A stretch of 59,084 bases of DNA from Clavulina sp. PMI_390. Its lineage: Eukaryota; Basidiomycota; Agaricomycetes; Cantharellales; Hydnaceae. A model generated the notes under the pieces. That model was not told the origin of the DNA, searched no databases, and saw only the letters and a list, made by a program, of their open reading frames with translations. Location of the stretch: positions 82,433-141,516 of the forward strand of contig WIDE01000029.1 in the NCBI GenBank assembly GCA_015039315.1, written 5' to 3'. The position numbers and the translations under genes were made by a program. This document shows, piece by piece, positions 1-11,828 of this stretch; position 1 is the stretch's first letter; each line of letters begins with the position of its first letter.

Positions 1-2311
1 TTTTTGACAGACATAATTTGTGAGCAAGTGACCCTGATAGCCGCTGAAGACCCTTTCCTGACTACACACTGTTCTTTGAATGTGGGAGGTTTAGGACATC
101 TCTCCGAATAATATTCTTTAGTTTAGTAAATCTTGTTGATGCTGCATGCACTCATAAGCAATAAGCTGGAGAGATTCGGAAGATTCCGAACCAATACATC
201 CCTCGATGGATACCTGACAGCTGCCGTCGCAAAATGATTGGCCATGCCAGGTTTATGAGCACGTCCGGATCGATGTATTCATGACTTATCTTGGGTTCAA
301 CTCAGGAATTTGCTGTTTTTACCTTCCGGGAATATCTGAGTCTCCAAATACAAGGTTCACCCCTGCGGGCGCTACAATAAGGTAGGATAACAAATTGTTA
401 ACATAGCTTCGCTGAAATGCATCGTAAATTTGGACCCAACACACGTATTTAAGCACTGCGCGCTTTCGTAAGATACGTAGGTTGACACTCAATTCTTGAG
501 CGTGCGCTAGGCATGATCTTCTCCAATTCGCTTCCATCCAGTTTACACAGTTTATCCACGGGCCATATAGCTGGCTTCCCTCTCTGGTCCTTTTCTTCCG
601 CTTGGAGAGTCATGCTGCTTGCGGTCCATTGTACATCCCATCCGCTGGTTGCCCGCCCCCCACCCCTCCACGTTTATTTCATGCCATTATTCTAGCTGCT
701 ACCCTAATATTTATACATACTCCCTAGTCAGTAGAATTGGCCCCAACCCCAGAACTCCCGTGTGACTTGAGCGGAGCGGCTAGGCAAGAAACCAACGTCG
801 CTTTTTCTTTTTCTTGTTATTTGAGAGAACACCAATTTTCCTATGCGTCGGGACCGGCATATGATCTTCAATCCATGAGCTGACTTATGATTCTACAAAC
901 AGAAAATCAGACGCAAATCTACCAATATGTCAGTGGGTGTTTCCATAGAACATCAAGAGTAGCTACATATCAACGAATCTCAGTCAAGTATGGGGGATGC
1001 GAGCGATTTATAAGGCCAGTATGATAAGAACAAAATAATTAAAGTCAGCCATGTAGTACTGGGTAATTTGGCTTAACGAACACATCAATGCTAGTCGCGT
1101 GGCAGTAGTCTGCAGTTGTAGGGAGGGCGAGGCCTTAGTGCGAGATGAGGATTATAGGTTATCAGTGAGTGATGACGTGATGAAAGAGTACTCTACTTTG
1201 GTTGTCAGATTGGGAACTGCTGGTATTGAGCCAGAAGATAGGACGGGAAACTCATTATGATAGCGTTCGGCTGCAAGAAATTGCTCATGAGCTAATCACC
1301 GAATAATTGAAAGCCGCATTCTTGCGCAAGATGGTATGGCCCTCTGCGGAATTGTGAGCTTGCTGGCTTACTTTGCAACGATGATCTCAGTTACATGATT
1401 GGGGTGATGGAATATTTGGAGAGGCTACAGGGGTAGTAGCGATAAGGAGTAGTAGTAAAACGGGAGGTACATTCGATTGCAGTAAGCGCCTTGGGGCGGT
1501 AGTGCCTAGAAAGAACCTGAAATGAAGCGTAAATCGACACGGGAGTGGGCAGAATTAGGCGCTTGTGGCACGAAAAATCTAGTGATGAACAGCTGAAGAA
1601 GCAAAGAAACGAACACGGAAATCGAGAAGCGTTGTCTAGGTGGCGGTGCCAAGCTATCACGATCGACCGTTGAAGATCGCTCCACAACGTTTCAGCGTAA
1701 GCGAGGTGGCTGTGGTCGGAGTGTTCCACGGTGGGGTTCCAGCTCGAACAGGCGACGTTCGGGGCTTCATCGCACGCATTAGGAAATATTCTGCCCCGAT
1801 TCTAGGTAATATAACCTGATCCGCCCAGTTGGGCCGCCCCCATGCGAAACGAAGCAGGGTAGCTAATGAGACCATATGGGAACAAGTCAGAGTCACCCAG
1901 TACTCACTAACTGCGGAAAATCAATAGCACTGCAATATGGATAGTTTGATTACATCTCACTCCAATATATTTGGTAAACTACTATGTCACAAAGATGGGT
2001 AGTTGACCTCTCAGATTATCTCCAAAAAAGGTGGCAAAGTGTCATTGGAGGCTCAAGAGCTGCGGCCCCTAGCTTAAATCCTTCAATCAATTCCACCATC
2101 GACAATTGCGGCATCTCAGATACATTTGACCATCTCCGCATAGTTAGGAGCTTAGGGTTGTTTTGAGGCTCTAGGTAATTATTGCACCTCAATAGGAGTT
2201 GCCGCGATGTGAATTGGCAAAGGCGCTGAAAAACCTGGCAGGGTATTTCACCACAATACATAGTAATATTTATCTACATGGAGAGATTATATGCCTGGGA
2301 GACGACGTCGG
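1..2311. other. Gene-poor left end, nothing assigned
   Basis: No frame on either strand gives a recognisable domain, signal peptide or set of exons joined by plausible introns. Short open frames here lack homology that I can recognise and overlap one another on both strands. The DNA is AT-richer than the housekeeping regions. It may hold decayed genes or be the far flank of the peptide-precursor paralogs to the right. Confidence 0.5.
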
Positions 2312-2849
2312 CTAGATGTTACGATCTCTTCGATGATCTGCTTCTGCTTCCGCTCCTTCTTGTGGGGCACCATAATAAGTGGTTACTCGCAAGTCAATCT
2401 GGAGAGCTGATGGTTAGCGTCAAAAAGTTGACGGGAAAGATAGATGCATACGGAATCATGTGCCTCTACACGCTCGCCGTGACGCTGGGTCGAATCATGA
2501 GCCTGCCCGGAATCTGACGCTTCTCCCTCTTCTGCTCCCGCCTCGTTGCTGTTCTGGTTTTTTTGGGCGTTTGACTATAGTTCAGCAGGAACAATGAGCG
2601 CTGAAATTTTAAGAAAGCAGCGGATACTTACAGGGCTGCGTTTAATGCCCCGTCCGCTATAGACCTCGACACGGTCATCTGAATCGATCTACAGCGGAAA
2701 AATTGAGGGAATGTAAGCGGAGACGCAGGCAGAGATCTTACCTCAAAGGCAGCGCCAAGTGCCCTCAGTTCATGTTCACTAGTGATAGGGAGGGCTACCA
2801 CGACGCTAACGAATAGAAGGAAAAAAGCAGCAAGAAGAGAGAGCCTCAT
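2312..2849 (-). CDS. Small secreted peptide precursor, paralog 1 (diverged)
   Basis: Hand-spliced model of about 124 aa with four exons: 2849..2742, 2688..2632, 2574..2452 and 2398..2312. Residues 1-20 form a signal peptide (MRLSLLAAFF start, leucine/valine core, ending VVALP). Exon 1 is exactly 36 codons with a phase-0 intron, as in the paralogs at 4310 and 41831. Exon 2 has the family pattern of an acidic DD pair, a tyrosine segment (VYSG) and a dibasic KR followed by SP. Exon 3 is acidic and Gln/Asn-rich (GAEEGE) and matches exon 3 of the 4310 paralog. Exon 4 contains TTYYG. The last intron has two possible acceptors (2407 or 2399); I prefer 2399 because it continues the reading frame to a tyrosine-pair exon. 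The first KR and the Trp-Tyr-Tyr core seen in the paralogs are missing, so processing may differ or be lost. A TATA-like element lies at 2911-2918. Product and function are unknown. Confidence 0.5.
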
Positions 2850-3896
2850 GACTGCAGAATGTTCACAGTTTGAGTGGACAAGGAGTGGGCTTGACAGCGA
2901 AGGCAGGGAGTTTTATACGTCAGCCATCGATGGTTTGTCTCGGTCCGCATGGTCATTTGAGAAATCTCTCCTAATGGCATCTAGATAACTCGGTCGCTAG
3001 CGCCCACTATGATCTTTGATTTGGTCTCCTCTTTCTGAGACGGGGGTGATTTTCCGAGGCGCCGAATTGGTCAAGATATGTATTGTATTGATGACACCAT
3101 GTTCCCACGCACAGTAGGGCCAGGAGTGGGACCATTCCTACTCTATCAACGACCCCCAGAAATCTATTGCGGATCGATAGGAGTCTTGATGGAGACTGCA
3201 AAAAAAAAAATAGGAAGTATTTTAGATTCAGGCGCTCGCAGCCTCATGGGGCGCATCATCCACGAGAGTCGAACCCCTGAACGAGATCAGAGACAATGAG
3301 GCTCAATTGAGTCATACTGCACGATGATAGTGAGAACAATCTCTGAGTGAGTGCTCCTGACCCCTGTGGAGACTATGTATGCATTCTAGTTCCTGGGCAA
3401 GACCATGAAGTGATGAGGCTACCGAGCAATCACGAGTATACAGGTATCTGCCCCAAAGGGTCCTCATCTAGTAAGCACATGAAGTTTTCCCCTCCGATAC
3501 AACCGACAGATTGCTGAAGTAGTTCAAGGTAGAATACGCAAGTATTTAGACGAGGAATATAACATAGAATAGCACGAGCCTGGAGTATGTTTATTGTTGT
3601 AGGATGGGAGAAATCTTCCGCTAGTTAGGGATCGTTTGCCAATACGCTAGTAATACTAGGCAGCAAATATCTAAGGAATTGGGACGAAGGAGGAAAGTTC
3701 AAACCAAAATTGGGGAGTGGGCCTCCAGCGAGCTTGTAAGTCGGTCCGGAATGCTGGTAGTGAGTGATTGTGCTTTATGTGATGAGAAGAAATGCATACA
3801 GGATCTCCTTTCTAGTCGCTCTCAGGAGCTGGTCTCTGTTCAAACTCCACTCCTACTTGTTCAACGTTTGGGGGTTGGCAAAAGAGGTACAAGCTT
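2850..3896. other. Spacer between precursor paralogs, with shared promoter block
   Basis: The first 170 bases upstream of the 2849 start resemble those upstream of the 4310 start in the same order: a TATA-like element, a TTTGTCT...GCATGGT block and a GCGCCCACT block. The family therefore duplicated together with its promoter. The rest shows no gene. A short inverted repeat (3241-3247 with 3296-3302) resembles a tRNA acceptor stem but lacks the other arms. Confidence 0.45.
2911..2918 (-). promoter_or_regulatory. TATA-like element, precursor paralog 1
   Basis: GTATAAAA read on the minus strand, about 62 bases before the start codon at 2849. It occupies the same relative place as the TATA-like elements of the other two precursor paralogs. 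Confidence 0.4.
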
Positions 3897-4310
3897 TCAA
3901 GTCGGTCTACAACGTCGCTGATGAGCCATAGAACGTTCATGGTAGAATTCGAGGCGTACAGGACCACGCTCGCATTCCTCATCTCTTGCAAGCACCGATA
4001 CCTCTTCATCTTCCGCCCCCAACTCCTTGTTATAAGTCGTTTGGGGGTTCGTCTACAAAGCTGTTGAGGAAACCGAAAGGTCGTCATAAAAAGCATACAC
4101 ATACAAATGCACGTTTCTCCGTGCGCTCATAGTACCACTCATTGAGCTGCAATAGAGACGATAAGTATTAACAATGGTGACGATAGTAAGTGAGAATCTC
4201 GCCTGTGTTTCCGCGTTGCGCTTCACCAATGTATAACGAACAGCAATGGGAAGAGCTGACGCGACATTGGCGAACAGAAGGACAGAGGCACTAAGAAAAG
4301 AGGGCTTCAT
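3897..4310 (-). CDS. Small secreted Kex2-type peptide precursor, paralog 2
   Basis: Hand-spliced model of about 101 aa: exons 4310..4203 (36 codons), 4146..4105 (14 codons) and 4052..3897. A signal peptide covers residues 1-20 (MKPSFLSASV start, SALP end). A dibasic KR follows near residue 30. Exon 2 reads NEWYYERTEKR, a Trp-Tyr-Tyr segment closed by a second KR, so one short core is bracketed by two Kex2-type sites. Exon 3 begins TNPQ and is strongly acidic, matching exon 3 of the 2849 paralog; this supports acceptor 4053. The first intron would start with GC instead of GT (GCGAGA), at exactly the codon where both paralogs have GT. Either it is a GC-AG intron or the splice site is broken and the gene is dead. 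If unspliced, the frame instead runs to a stop near 4053. It is related to the precursor beside the UstYa-like genes at 42-45 kb. Confidence 0.5.
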
Positions 4311-5229
4311 GATGGCAGCTTATTCACGGATTGGAAGGACGGGATGCAGTCAAAAAGAAGGGAACGAGTTTTGTACCTGACGCGCAGAGACTTTGTCTGC
4401 GTTAGCATGGTTATATGAGAAGATGGGCCCTTAGAGCTGCTTGATATCTATTTCTTTGGCGCCCACTCTCCCCTTCACGACGCGGACGTTTTATCCCGAG
4501 GAACCAAATCCGTGAGCAAAGCTCAAGGACGATCCTACATAGCGATGATTCGATTCAAGTGGAATTTATATGGTCGCTATGACGTGCGCGGATCTAGTGA
4601 ATAGCAAGGGTGGGGGCGAATTGTTGCTCTCTTGGCGTCGTAAGTCGCAACTAGTCTCCACAGGAGTACCCATTGGTAACCTGATATTCTGTCTCAGGGA
4701 AGGAGGAGTCTCAGAATTGATTTTATTCCCATAGGCTGTGCTCAATGACGAGCGTCCAAAACATGGACGGCATGGTATCATGGACCGTGTGAGCTCAGCA
4801 TACGAACCGGGATCTCCACCCCGCGATGCCCAGTGCGAGAAATGCAAGCGCGGGGGCATCATAAATCAAGATGCTGGCGAAACGTCACCAAGGAGCACCA
4901 TCAGGGTAGTGATAGGGGGGCAGCCAGCAGCATTCAGTCTCTCAGCGTTTCTTGACAATCGTACCTGGCCACACCGATATCCTAGAATCACCTCCGCTCA
5001 ATTTATCGTCTATGCTCAATTAAACTGAATAATTCTCGTTTGTTGGTCAAGGCAGATGACGTTGCTCTAGATCCACGATACAGCAAGTCACAATGAAATG
5101 AGGGCAGGATATGAACATCGTTCAGCTTGAGTCAACAGACATACTGGGAGTCATCACAGCATTCTTATCCCTCCCACATCTCTTCTTCCAAGCATCACTA
5201 GAAACCTATTGGGAAACATCTGAAATAGG
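4311..5229. other. Divergent spacer between precursor paralog 2 and GlnRS
   Basis: Bases 4311-4475 carry the promoter block shared with the 2849 paralog, including a TATA-like element (TACAAAA, minus, 4369-4376). The remainder up to 5229 holds the GlnRS promoter. I see no further gene. Confidence 0.5.
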
Positions 5230-8118
5230 ATGCCCCCAAAGTTCAACGCGTCTGATCCCGAAACGGCCGCCCAAATCGCGACATTCAAGGCGATCGGCCT
5301 CAACGATACCAAGTCCATCGAGGCGGCACGCGCCCCGAAACAGGCTAGCATACTCCTCTCCTTCATCGATCGCGGCGATCTAAAGGCAAAGCGCGATAGT
5401 GGAGAGCTCGACGATAAGAAATTGGGCCTGGTTGCAGCGCTGTGCGTCGCCTGCGCAAGCCCAAACAGCAAAGTCGAGGAAGAGGGAAGACTCTATGGGC
5501 TAAATGCTATTCTCGATGGAAGGCTGAAGAGTAACGAGCAAGTATCTGGTACGCTCAGCACCGCTTAGTAATCTTTGGTGTGTAGTGGCGCTGATCTACC
5601 TCCAGCGGCTGCAAAATTCTTGGAAACCAATCCTCCCCCGATTGACGCAAAGAAATTCGACGCTGCATGCGGAGTCGGTACGTCTGACCCCGCTCCTTGA
5701 ATTTCTAGCTATTCATTCCCTCATTACGACTGCGCCTTCCAGGAATCGAACTATCGGCAGACGAGGTTTATTCTATTTTCAAATCACTGGTTGTTTCCCA
5801 GAAGGTCGAGGGGTGGAACGCACTCCCAAGTGTTACGGCAGCCGCAAAAGCTGCAACGAGACTGAGATGGGCGGCGCCTCTCGACGTCAAGAACGCAGGA
5901 GATCGCATATTCACGGAATTATTTGGCCCTAAGGAAGTCGGCAAGCCAAAAACAAAGGTACGGGATTCTGTACACTGTTGGCGGGACTATGGGTGCATAT
6001 CTGAGCCTATTAAATTTGCTAGGAACCGAAGAAGGCTGCTCCTGCGAAACAAGCTACCTCAAGTTCATCAGAACCATCCACATCCGCTGCACCGCCTGAG
6101 AGGACCGTATTTGAGGAGGGTTGGCTTTCTAAGCTCCACAAACCAGGAGAGAATCCTCAAGTATCCCCAGCCCTGAGGGATGCTCATCTGGCTGCCACTG
6201 GTGGCCAGGTATGGACCCGATTCCCTCCAGAGCCCAATGGGTATCTCCATATTGGACACTCGAAAGCCATCTTCGTCAACTTTGGATATGCAGCTCATCA
6301 TGGTGGACATTGCTACCTGCGGTACGACGACACCAACCCCGAAGCCGAAGAGGCGCGGTATTTCGAGACTATCCTTGAAACGGTCCGGTGGTTAGGCTTC
6401 GAGCCTTGGAAGATCACATACTCCAGCGACTACTTCGACGAGCTGTACGAATTGGCAATCAAGCTCATTCAGAAAGATGGAGCATATGTTTGCCATTGCA
6501 CAGGTAGGCTCTTTATGAATCCCGCGGGGCAGAGAATCCAGCTGACTTTCTTCCAGGCGAGGAGATCAATGCTCATCGTGGTGGCGAGTCGCATGCCGTT
6601 CGGACAGCATGTGCTCACCGTAGTCGGCCAATCGAGGAATCCCTCGCCGAGTTCAAGAAAATGAAGGATGGGGAATACAAACCTGGTGAAGCTATTCTAC
6701 GAATGAAACAGGATCTCGAGGATGGTAATCCCCAGATGTGGGACTTGATCGCATACCGTATCTTGACGACTCCCCATCATCGCACTGGCGATAAGTGGCG
6801 GATCTATCCCACATATGACTACACACATTGCTTGGTTGATAGTTTTGAAAATATCTCGTGAGTAATATTTGGGTTATACTTTCTTGCTTTAATTGTTCAC
6901 TTTTCCATTTAAAGACACTCCCTGTGTACTGTTGAGTTTGTTCAGTCCCGTCAGTCATATGAGTGGCTCTGTGACGCCGTCGAGGTGTACAAGCCCCGTC
7001 AGTCCGAATATGGACGTCTTAACCTCACTGGAACGGTCATGTCAAAGCGGAAACTCCACAAACTCGTCAAAGAGAAATACGTTTATGATTGGGACGACCC
7101 AAGGTTGTACACCCTGGTCGCCCTTCGGCGGCGCGGCATCCCTCCCCAGGCCATCATCCAGTTCGTATCGAAGCTTGGCGTCTCCACCGCCCTAACAACA
7201 ATCGAGATACCTCGGTTCGAGCAGGCAGTTCGCTCTTACTTAGAGAACACTGCGCCAAGACTTAGCATGGTTCTCAAACCTATCAAGCTTGTACTGGAGA
7301 ACGTCCCAGACGACTACATTTACATGGTAGAGAAGCAGCTCCACCCCAAGGTCCCCGAACTCGGTAAAGTTACCGTACCGTTCACCAAGGTGCTTTACAT
7401 CGAGCAGGACGATTTCCGTCTAGAGGACTCAAAGGATTACTTCCGTCTCGCTCCTGGAAAGACTGTCGGTCTGTTCGGTGCACCGTTCCCTGTTACATGC
7501 ACTTCGTACCGTACCGGTCCCAAGACAGGAGAGGTTGTTGAGCTCACATGTACTCTGGAGGACGGCAAAACTGGTACCTCTGCGGCAGTACCCAAGCCAA
7601 AGGCTTATATCCACTGGTTGGCGGAGCATGGTGCGTCTGGAAGCCCTGTTCGGATCGACGAGACGCGCATCTTCCACCAGCTATTCAAGAGCGATAACCC
7701 TGCCGGGCTAGACAATTTCCTCACTGATGTGAACCCCGACAGCCTGGAAATCGTCCAGGGTGCGCTCATTGAGGTAGCATTCTGGGAACTTGCGAAGAAA
7801 GCATGGGTGGAGGCCAAAGCAGAGAGCAAAGCTCGGACGGAGAAGGCGCTCAAGGACGAGATGTCCGCTAAGCCAAGTGCTAGTGGTGCTGGTTCAGCAG
7901 GCCACGACGAGACACCTGTGCCAACGGCTGACCAGCTAATCGGGAACGAAGTCGTCAGATTCCAGGCACTCCGGGTAGGTTACTTTGCGTTGGATAAGGA
8001 AGCGACGCTAGGATGCCTTGATGAGGGTGTGGACGTCAAGCCTGGCGCTCGTCCTGGGGACCGTGTCATTCTGAATCGCATCGTAAGCTTGAAGGAGGAT
8101 GCAGGGAAGAAGGCATAA
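5230..8118 (+). CDS. GLN4: Glutaminyl-tRNA synthetase
   Basis: Cytosolic class I synthetase that charges tRNA-Gln. Six exons (5230..5548, 5606..5677, 5743..5957, 6023..6503, 6557..6857, 6915..8118) give an 863-aa protein. The first about 190 residues form the non-catalytic N-terminal domain typical of eukaryotic GlnRS, followed by a Lys/Ala/Ser-rich linker. The catalytic domain shows the HIGH signature in [15 protein letters not shown], the [11 protein letters not shown] segment and the KMSKS-type loop VMSKRK. The C-terminal part is the anticodon-binding beta-barrel domain, with an unusual Lys/Ala/Glu-rich insert near residue 790. The GTACGC donor at 5549 with acceptor 5605 was chosen because other pairings break the frame. 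All five introns are short and canonical. It converges on the CNH gene, with 225 bp between the stop codons. Confidence 0.96.
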
Positions 8119-8343
8119 TAATTGTGGATTGTCCTTGATTTATTCTGATTTCACGTGTGTCCTAATGCTCGTTGTAGTCGTACTAGTTCAAATACATATA
8201 CATTTCCTGTGTCCAAGTCTGAGGATTTTCCAAAAGGATGGGAGTAATGATATTCGATGCCGCGAAGCCGGATGACACCACTTTTCGTAGCGCATAGAAA
8301 AAGCACGCTGCACAAGATCACCACGAAAAGCAAATGGAACAGC

Positions 8344-11338
8344 CTAATCAGCCTCCTGATCCCCTTCCACATAATCCCCAACGTAAAAGACTCTGAAATC
8401 GCCCGGCCCACGATAAGTGCACGCGTATACGCCCTGAAGAGTCGTGTCTTCTTGTGGAATTCGCGATCCATACTCGCTTTCACGATCCCAATCATAGTCG
8501 TCTTCACGCGAGAACGTCGCGGACGCCCTGTCGTCTCCTCCCCATGTACCGCCCAAAGCCGAGGTCCTCCCTGTCGCCCGTGCTCTCTGCATATGTGACG
8601 GAGACAGATGACCGTCCTCGAGCATGTCGTGCCAGCGACCGCCAGTGCAGAGGAACGTCGTGTCGGATCCAATGTCAATGTACCCTCTGACGGGCTCGGG
8701 GCTTTCCCAGGGCGGGATAGGCAAGGTCTTTGCCTTGCCCTTCCCTTTACCCTTGACGTCTTCACCTGGCCGCATCAGAGCAGGGTTGGTTGTTGTGGCA
8801 CCAAACTCGTCAGTGAGCGAAAGTGAGATGATCGACTGCGTAGCAATAGGGCTCTCGCTCGTCTGGTTGCCCATATCTTCAGCTCCATCCCCGGGTGAGT
8901 TTGGAGTCATGGGACGATACTGGTTGAGATCGGGGTATCCGGCTGACATCGGCGTCGGAGTCGACGAAGAAGGGCTGGAGTAGCTGAGCGGTGCCGTGCG
9001 TGGTGTATCGGGAAGCTCGGAAGCAAGGAGGTCAACTCCAGTATCTACCGGCAGCCGTGCAGTGTTCGCCGCTTGCGCCGCTCTCGTCCGGATGCTGGAG
9101 ACCGGAATCTCAAGCACTTCAACGCCCGCGGGCCCGAATCCAAGAAGCTGCACTACACCCTCCCAAGGAGCGCTCCCGGGTAGCTCTCGGTTTTGGTGGT
9201 CAGCAACGACCCGCGCAGAGAGGCTTGATGGAGCATGGCGCCATGTGAGTTCGACGAGTGGCATAGTGGTGGAGAGTTGCGCAGGGAGTGGTGAGCGCAC
9301 GATGTGGGTCGTTTTCCCTTTGGTAAGAATGTTGATCGTCTGGAGAGTGAGGACCTCGCGATCATCGGGGCTCAGCACAGGCGGAGGGGGCGGCAGAGTG
9401 AGTGACACAGTGGGTAGCCACACGCCTGGTGAGATGTGGGCAAAGCCCTCGGAGCTCGATCGCCTACCGTGGCCATGCCCGAAATGTAGATTATCTTGCG
9501 AACTTGCTGTCACAGACGTCAGAGCGGGGTCTTTATACAGTGTGACCTCCTGCACACTCGAATCGGACAGCCGGATAATGGCAGCTCGCTTCTCAAACGA
9601 TACAAAAAGTGCAAGATGGCTGTTCGCTCCGACCAAGATAGGAGCTTCAACATCTTGCGGTTTGAGTTGAAGCGATCCACGCATCGAGCGACGGCTTTCA
9701 TGCGTTCCTGATCTTCTTGGTGACGATTTTTCTGAGTGACGGGTGAGAAGACTTTTGGAAATCGCGTGCTCCACGAAGCGAAGATGAGTGACAGGGAACG
9801 GCGTATAAAGGTCCTAAAGACATTGAAATCATATGGAAATCAGCCAAGATCACACTCGAGTTATAAGAAGCTACGATTTGATTAACCTTGACGAATCTGA
9901 AAGCCCTCTCCCCCTGAGGAGCTTCGAAAATGAGGATGCTTGATTTTGCAGCTAACGCCAACAGAGACCCAGCTCTGCCAAAAGTGCCATTAGAATGATA
10001 GAGCTCGAATCTGTTGACATCAATAGTGGGGGTCTTCCCAGAAGCGGGCGCGAGTGGGACAAAGTCTGTGGCCCAACGCATTGGGAGTTCCTCGATGAGG
10101 TCCCATCCTTCCTCGGTTGCTGCGCGAGTCAGAGTGCTTGATGAGCGATCGAGTTGGGAAGAGGAGGAAGGAGTAATGGCGGATTGGGGTTCTGATTTTG
10201 CTGCATGGGAGGAATGGTCACTGATGAGGAGGGAGCGTAGACCGCGACTGATGCTGCGAGAATGTACTTTCTTCGCTGGCGTTTGGAGAGTTGCGTTCAC
10301 ACTCAGATTGAGAGGTTTAGCTGATTCCTTGTTTAGGAGTAGGTGTTAGAGTACATCGACAAGCGACAAGAGCGCAGACTTACAGGTTGGTTTACCGAGA
10401 AGGTGATGAGGCTGCATATACTAGACAGACTATACATCCTCACGGTCCGCTTCTGGTCCTCTGATCCTCTAGAATTGACGCCAACGAGAGCGAGGATAAC
10501 CCCTCGCATCGAGGTCGTGCTCCGACCATCATCGTCATCGTCGTCATAGTTGGGCTTTGCAACCTCCAGAAGAGACAACTGGTAGATTGATTCACCCACC
10601 CAGAGTTTCCGAGGCTTCGCGTCACCAAGATTCATGAGATGACCACGCCCAGCATTATGTCCCGTTGCACCTCCATGAAGACTGGGGAGGAGGTCGAGCA
10701 CGGCGAGGCCGTCATCGGTGCCCAGCAGGAGGTACCGATCTGCCATCACAGGCAACACAGCATGGATCTGACAGTCGGCGTGGGGAATAAAGCGAGAGCC
10801 AAAGTGGTGGATAGAGACATGGCTCTGGGGGATTCGTTCGCCAACAGAGAGGCGCTTTAGAGGGGTATCCTCGTATTCGGTATATGGGATCGACGATGGA
10901 AGGGTTTCGCTATAGTTGGGCTGCGGTTGGAACGACGATGGGGCTGCTGATATAGGGGGAGGAGGCGGGGGGACGCTCTAATGAAGAAGGAGAGAAGAAA
11001 GGATGAACGCTGCGTGCGGTCTCTGCTGAAGGTCGGCCGACTCACCAGACTGCCGTTGCCCCATCCTCGTGCCCGCCGTTTGAGCTTCTGCTCGGGTGTT
11101 GAGCCAAAGGCCCGCTCGTTCGCACGCTTTTCGACCCTAGAGAGATATCATCATCATCAGTGGTGTGGTCCTTGCAGGCTTGGTGGTGTCGGGGGCTCTG
11201 AGCGGCGGGCCCCAACTCGGGTTTGACCTACCAGTCGCGCCACCGTCCAAATCTACTGTTTGGGAGATCAGCTTCTGCGGCAGCAAGGGCGTCGTAGGTA
11301 GGGAGTTCGTCGCCGTGACCAGGAGGCTGGCTGGCCAT
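8344..11338 (-). CDS. CNH (citron homology) domain protein
   Basis: Five exons (11338..11232, 11136..11046, 10977..10384, 10327..9887, 9813..8344) give a 900-aa protein. The N-terminus is Pro-rich and unstructured. From about residue 150 the sequence has CNH features: RYLLLGTDDGLAVLDL, then SIYQLSLLEV, then strand-turn segments with KRTVRMYSL and FRFVKDLYTPFPV. This is the beta-propeller-like fold found in Rho-GEFs of the Rom2 type, MAP4K kinases and Vps39/TGFBRAP1. No DH, PH, kinase or clathrin-repeat segment is visible, so the CNH part stands alone with long Ser/Pro-rich insertions (about residues 560-850). CNH domains usually bind small GTPases or partner proteins; the precise role here is unknown. 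The exon 4 acceptor (10328) was preferred over one seven bases downstream because only it keeps the frame open. Confidence 0.75.
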
Positions 11339-11828
11339 GGAACAGATGTCAGTATTTTCTTTAGTATTTGTGGCCTTGGGTTAAGGAAAGAGGAAGGAGA
11401 GCGCGCGGAATGTGGGTTTGTGGTAAATACTGTAATACGGAGTGTTCGATCGGAGAGGCCGCTGCCCTGGAGCACAGCATCAAGGCATCAACTCAACTGG
11501 GCCCATTTGTTATACATCGACGGTATTGCCAACACCCCCGTTCAGCTGACGACAGAATAAAAACGCATCAAAAAAGTGGCGATAGCGATGTCATTTCGTC
11601 ATAACGAGAAAAGCAAGAAACGAGGAAAAAATGTAACGGGATATTGAAACTTCATATGTCGTAACGGGTCATTTACGTGGTATATATGGGCTACTAATAT
11701 TAATGCAAGGTGGGTGCGTGATATGAACCGAACTTGCCCACGCCACTCCACTGCCGGCTTCCGCACCATGGAACATTGATAACAAGTAGTACACATATCT
11801 ACTACGACGGATCATCAAGCCCCATCTC
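11339..11828. other. Spacer: CNH promoter and upstream gene 3' end
   Basis: Lies between the stop of the FYVE-RING gene and the start of the CNH gene, both on the minus strand. No extra coding exon or RNA gene is seen. Confidence 0.5.

Noticed and set aside
3241..3302. tRNA-like inverted repeat (7-bp stem, GGTTCGACTC on the minus strand)
   Set aside because: The stem and a T-loop-like string are present but the T stem does not pair well and no D or anticodon arm fits within 62 bases. At most a decayed tRNA or a tRNA-derived repeat.
5542..5585. Nearest GT-AG pair for the first intron of GlnRS
   Set aside because: Using it places a stop codon in exon 2. The pair 5549-5605 keeps frame and gives a normal N-terminal domain.
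8996..9670. 224-codon plus-strand frame
   Set aside because: Antisense shadow of the last exon of the CNH gene, which is supported by splicing and domain content.
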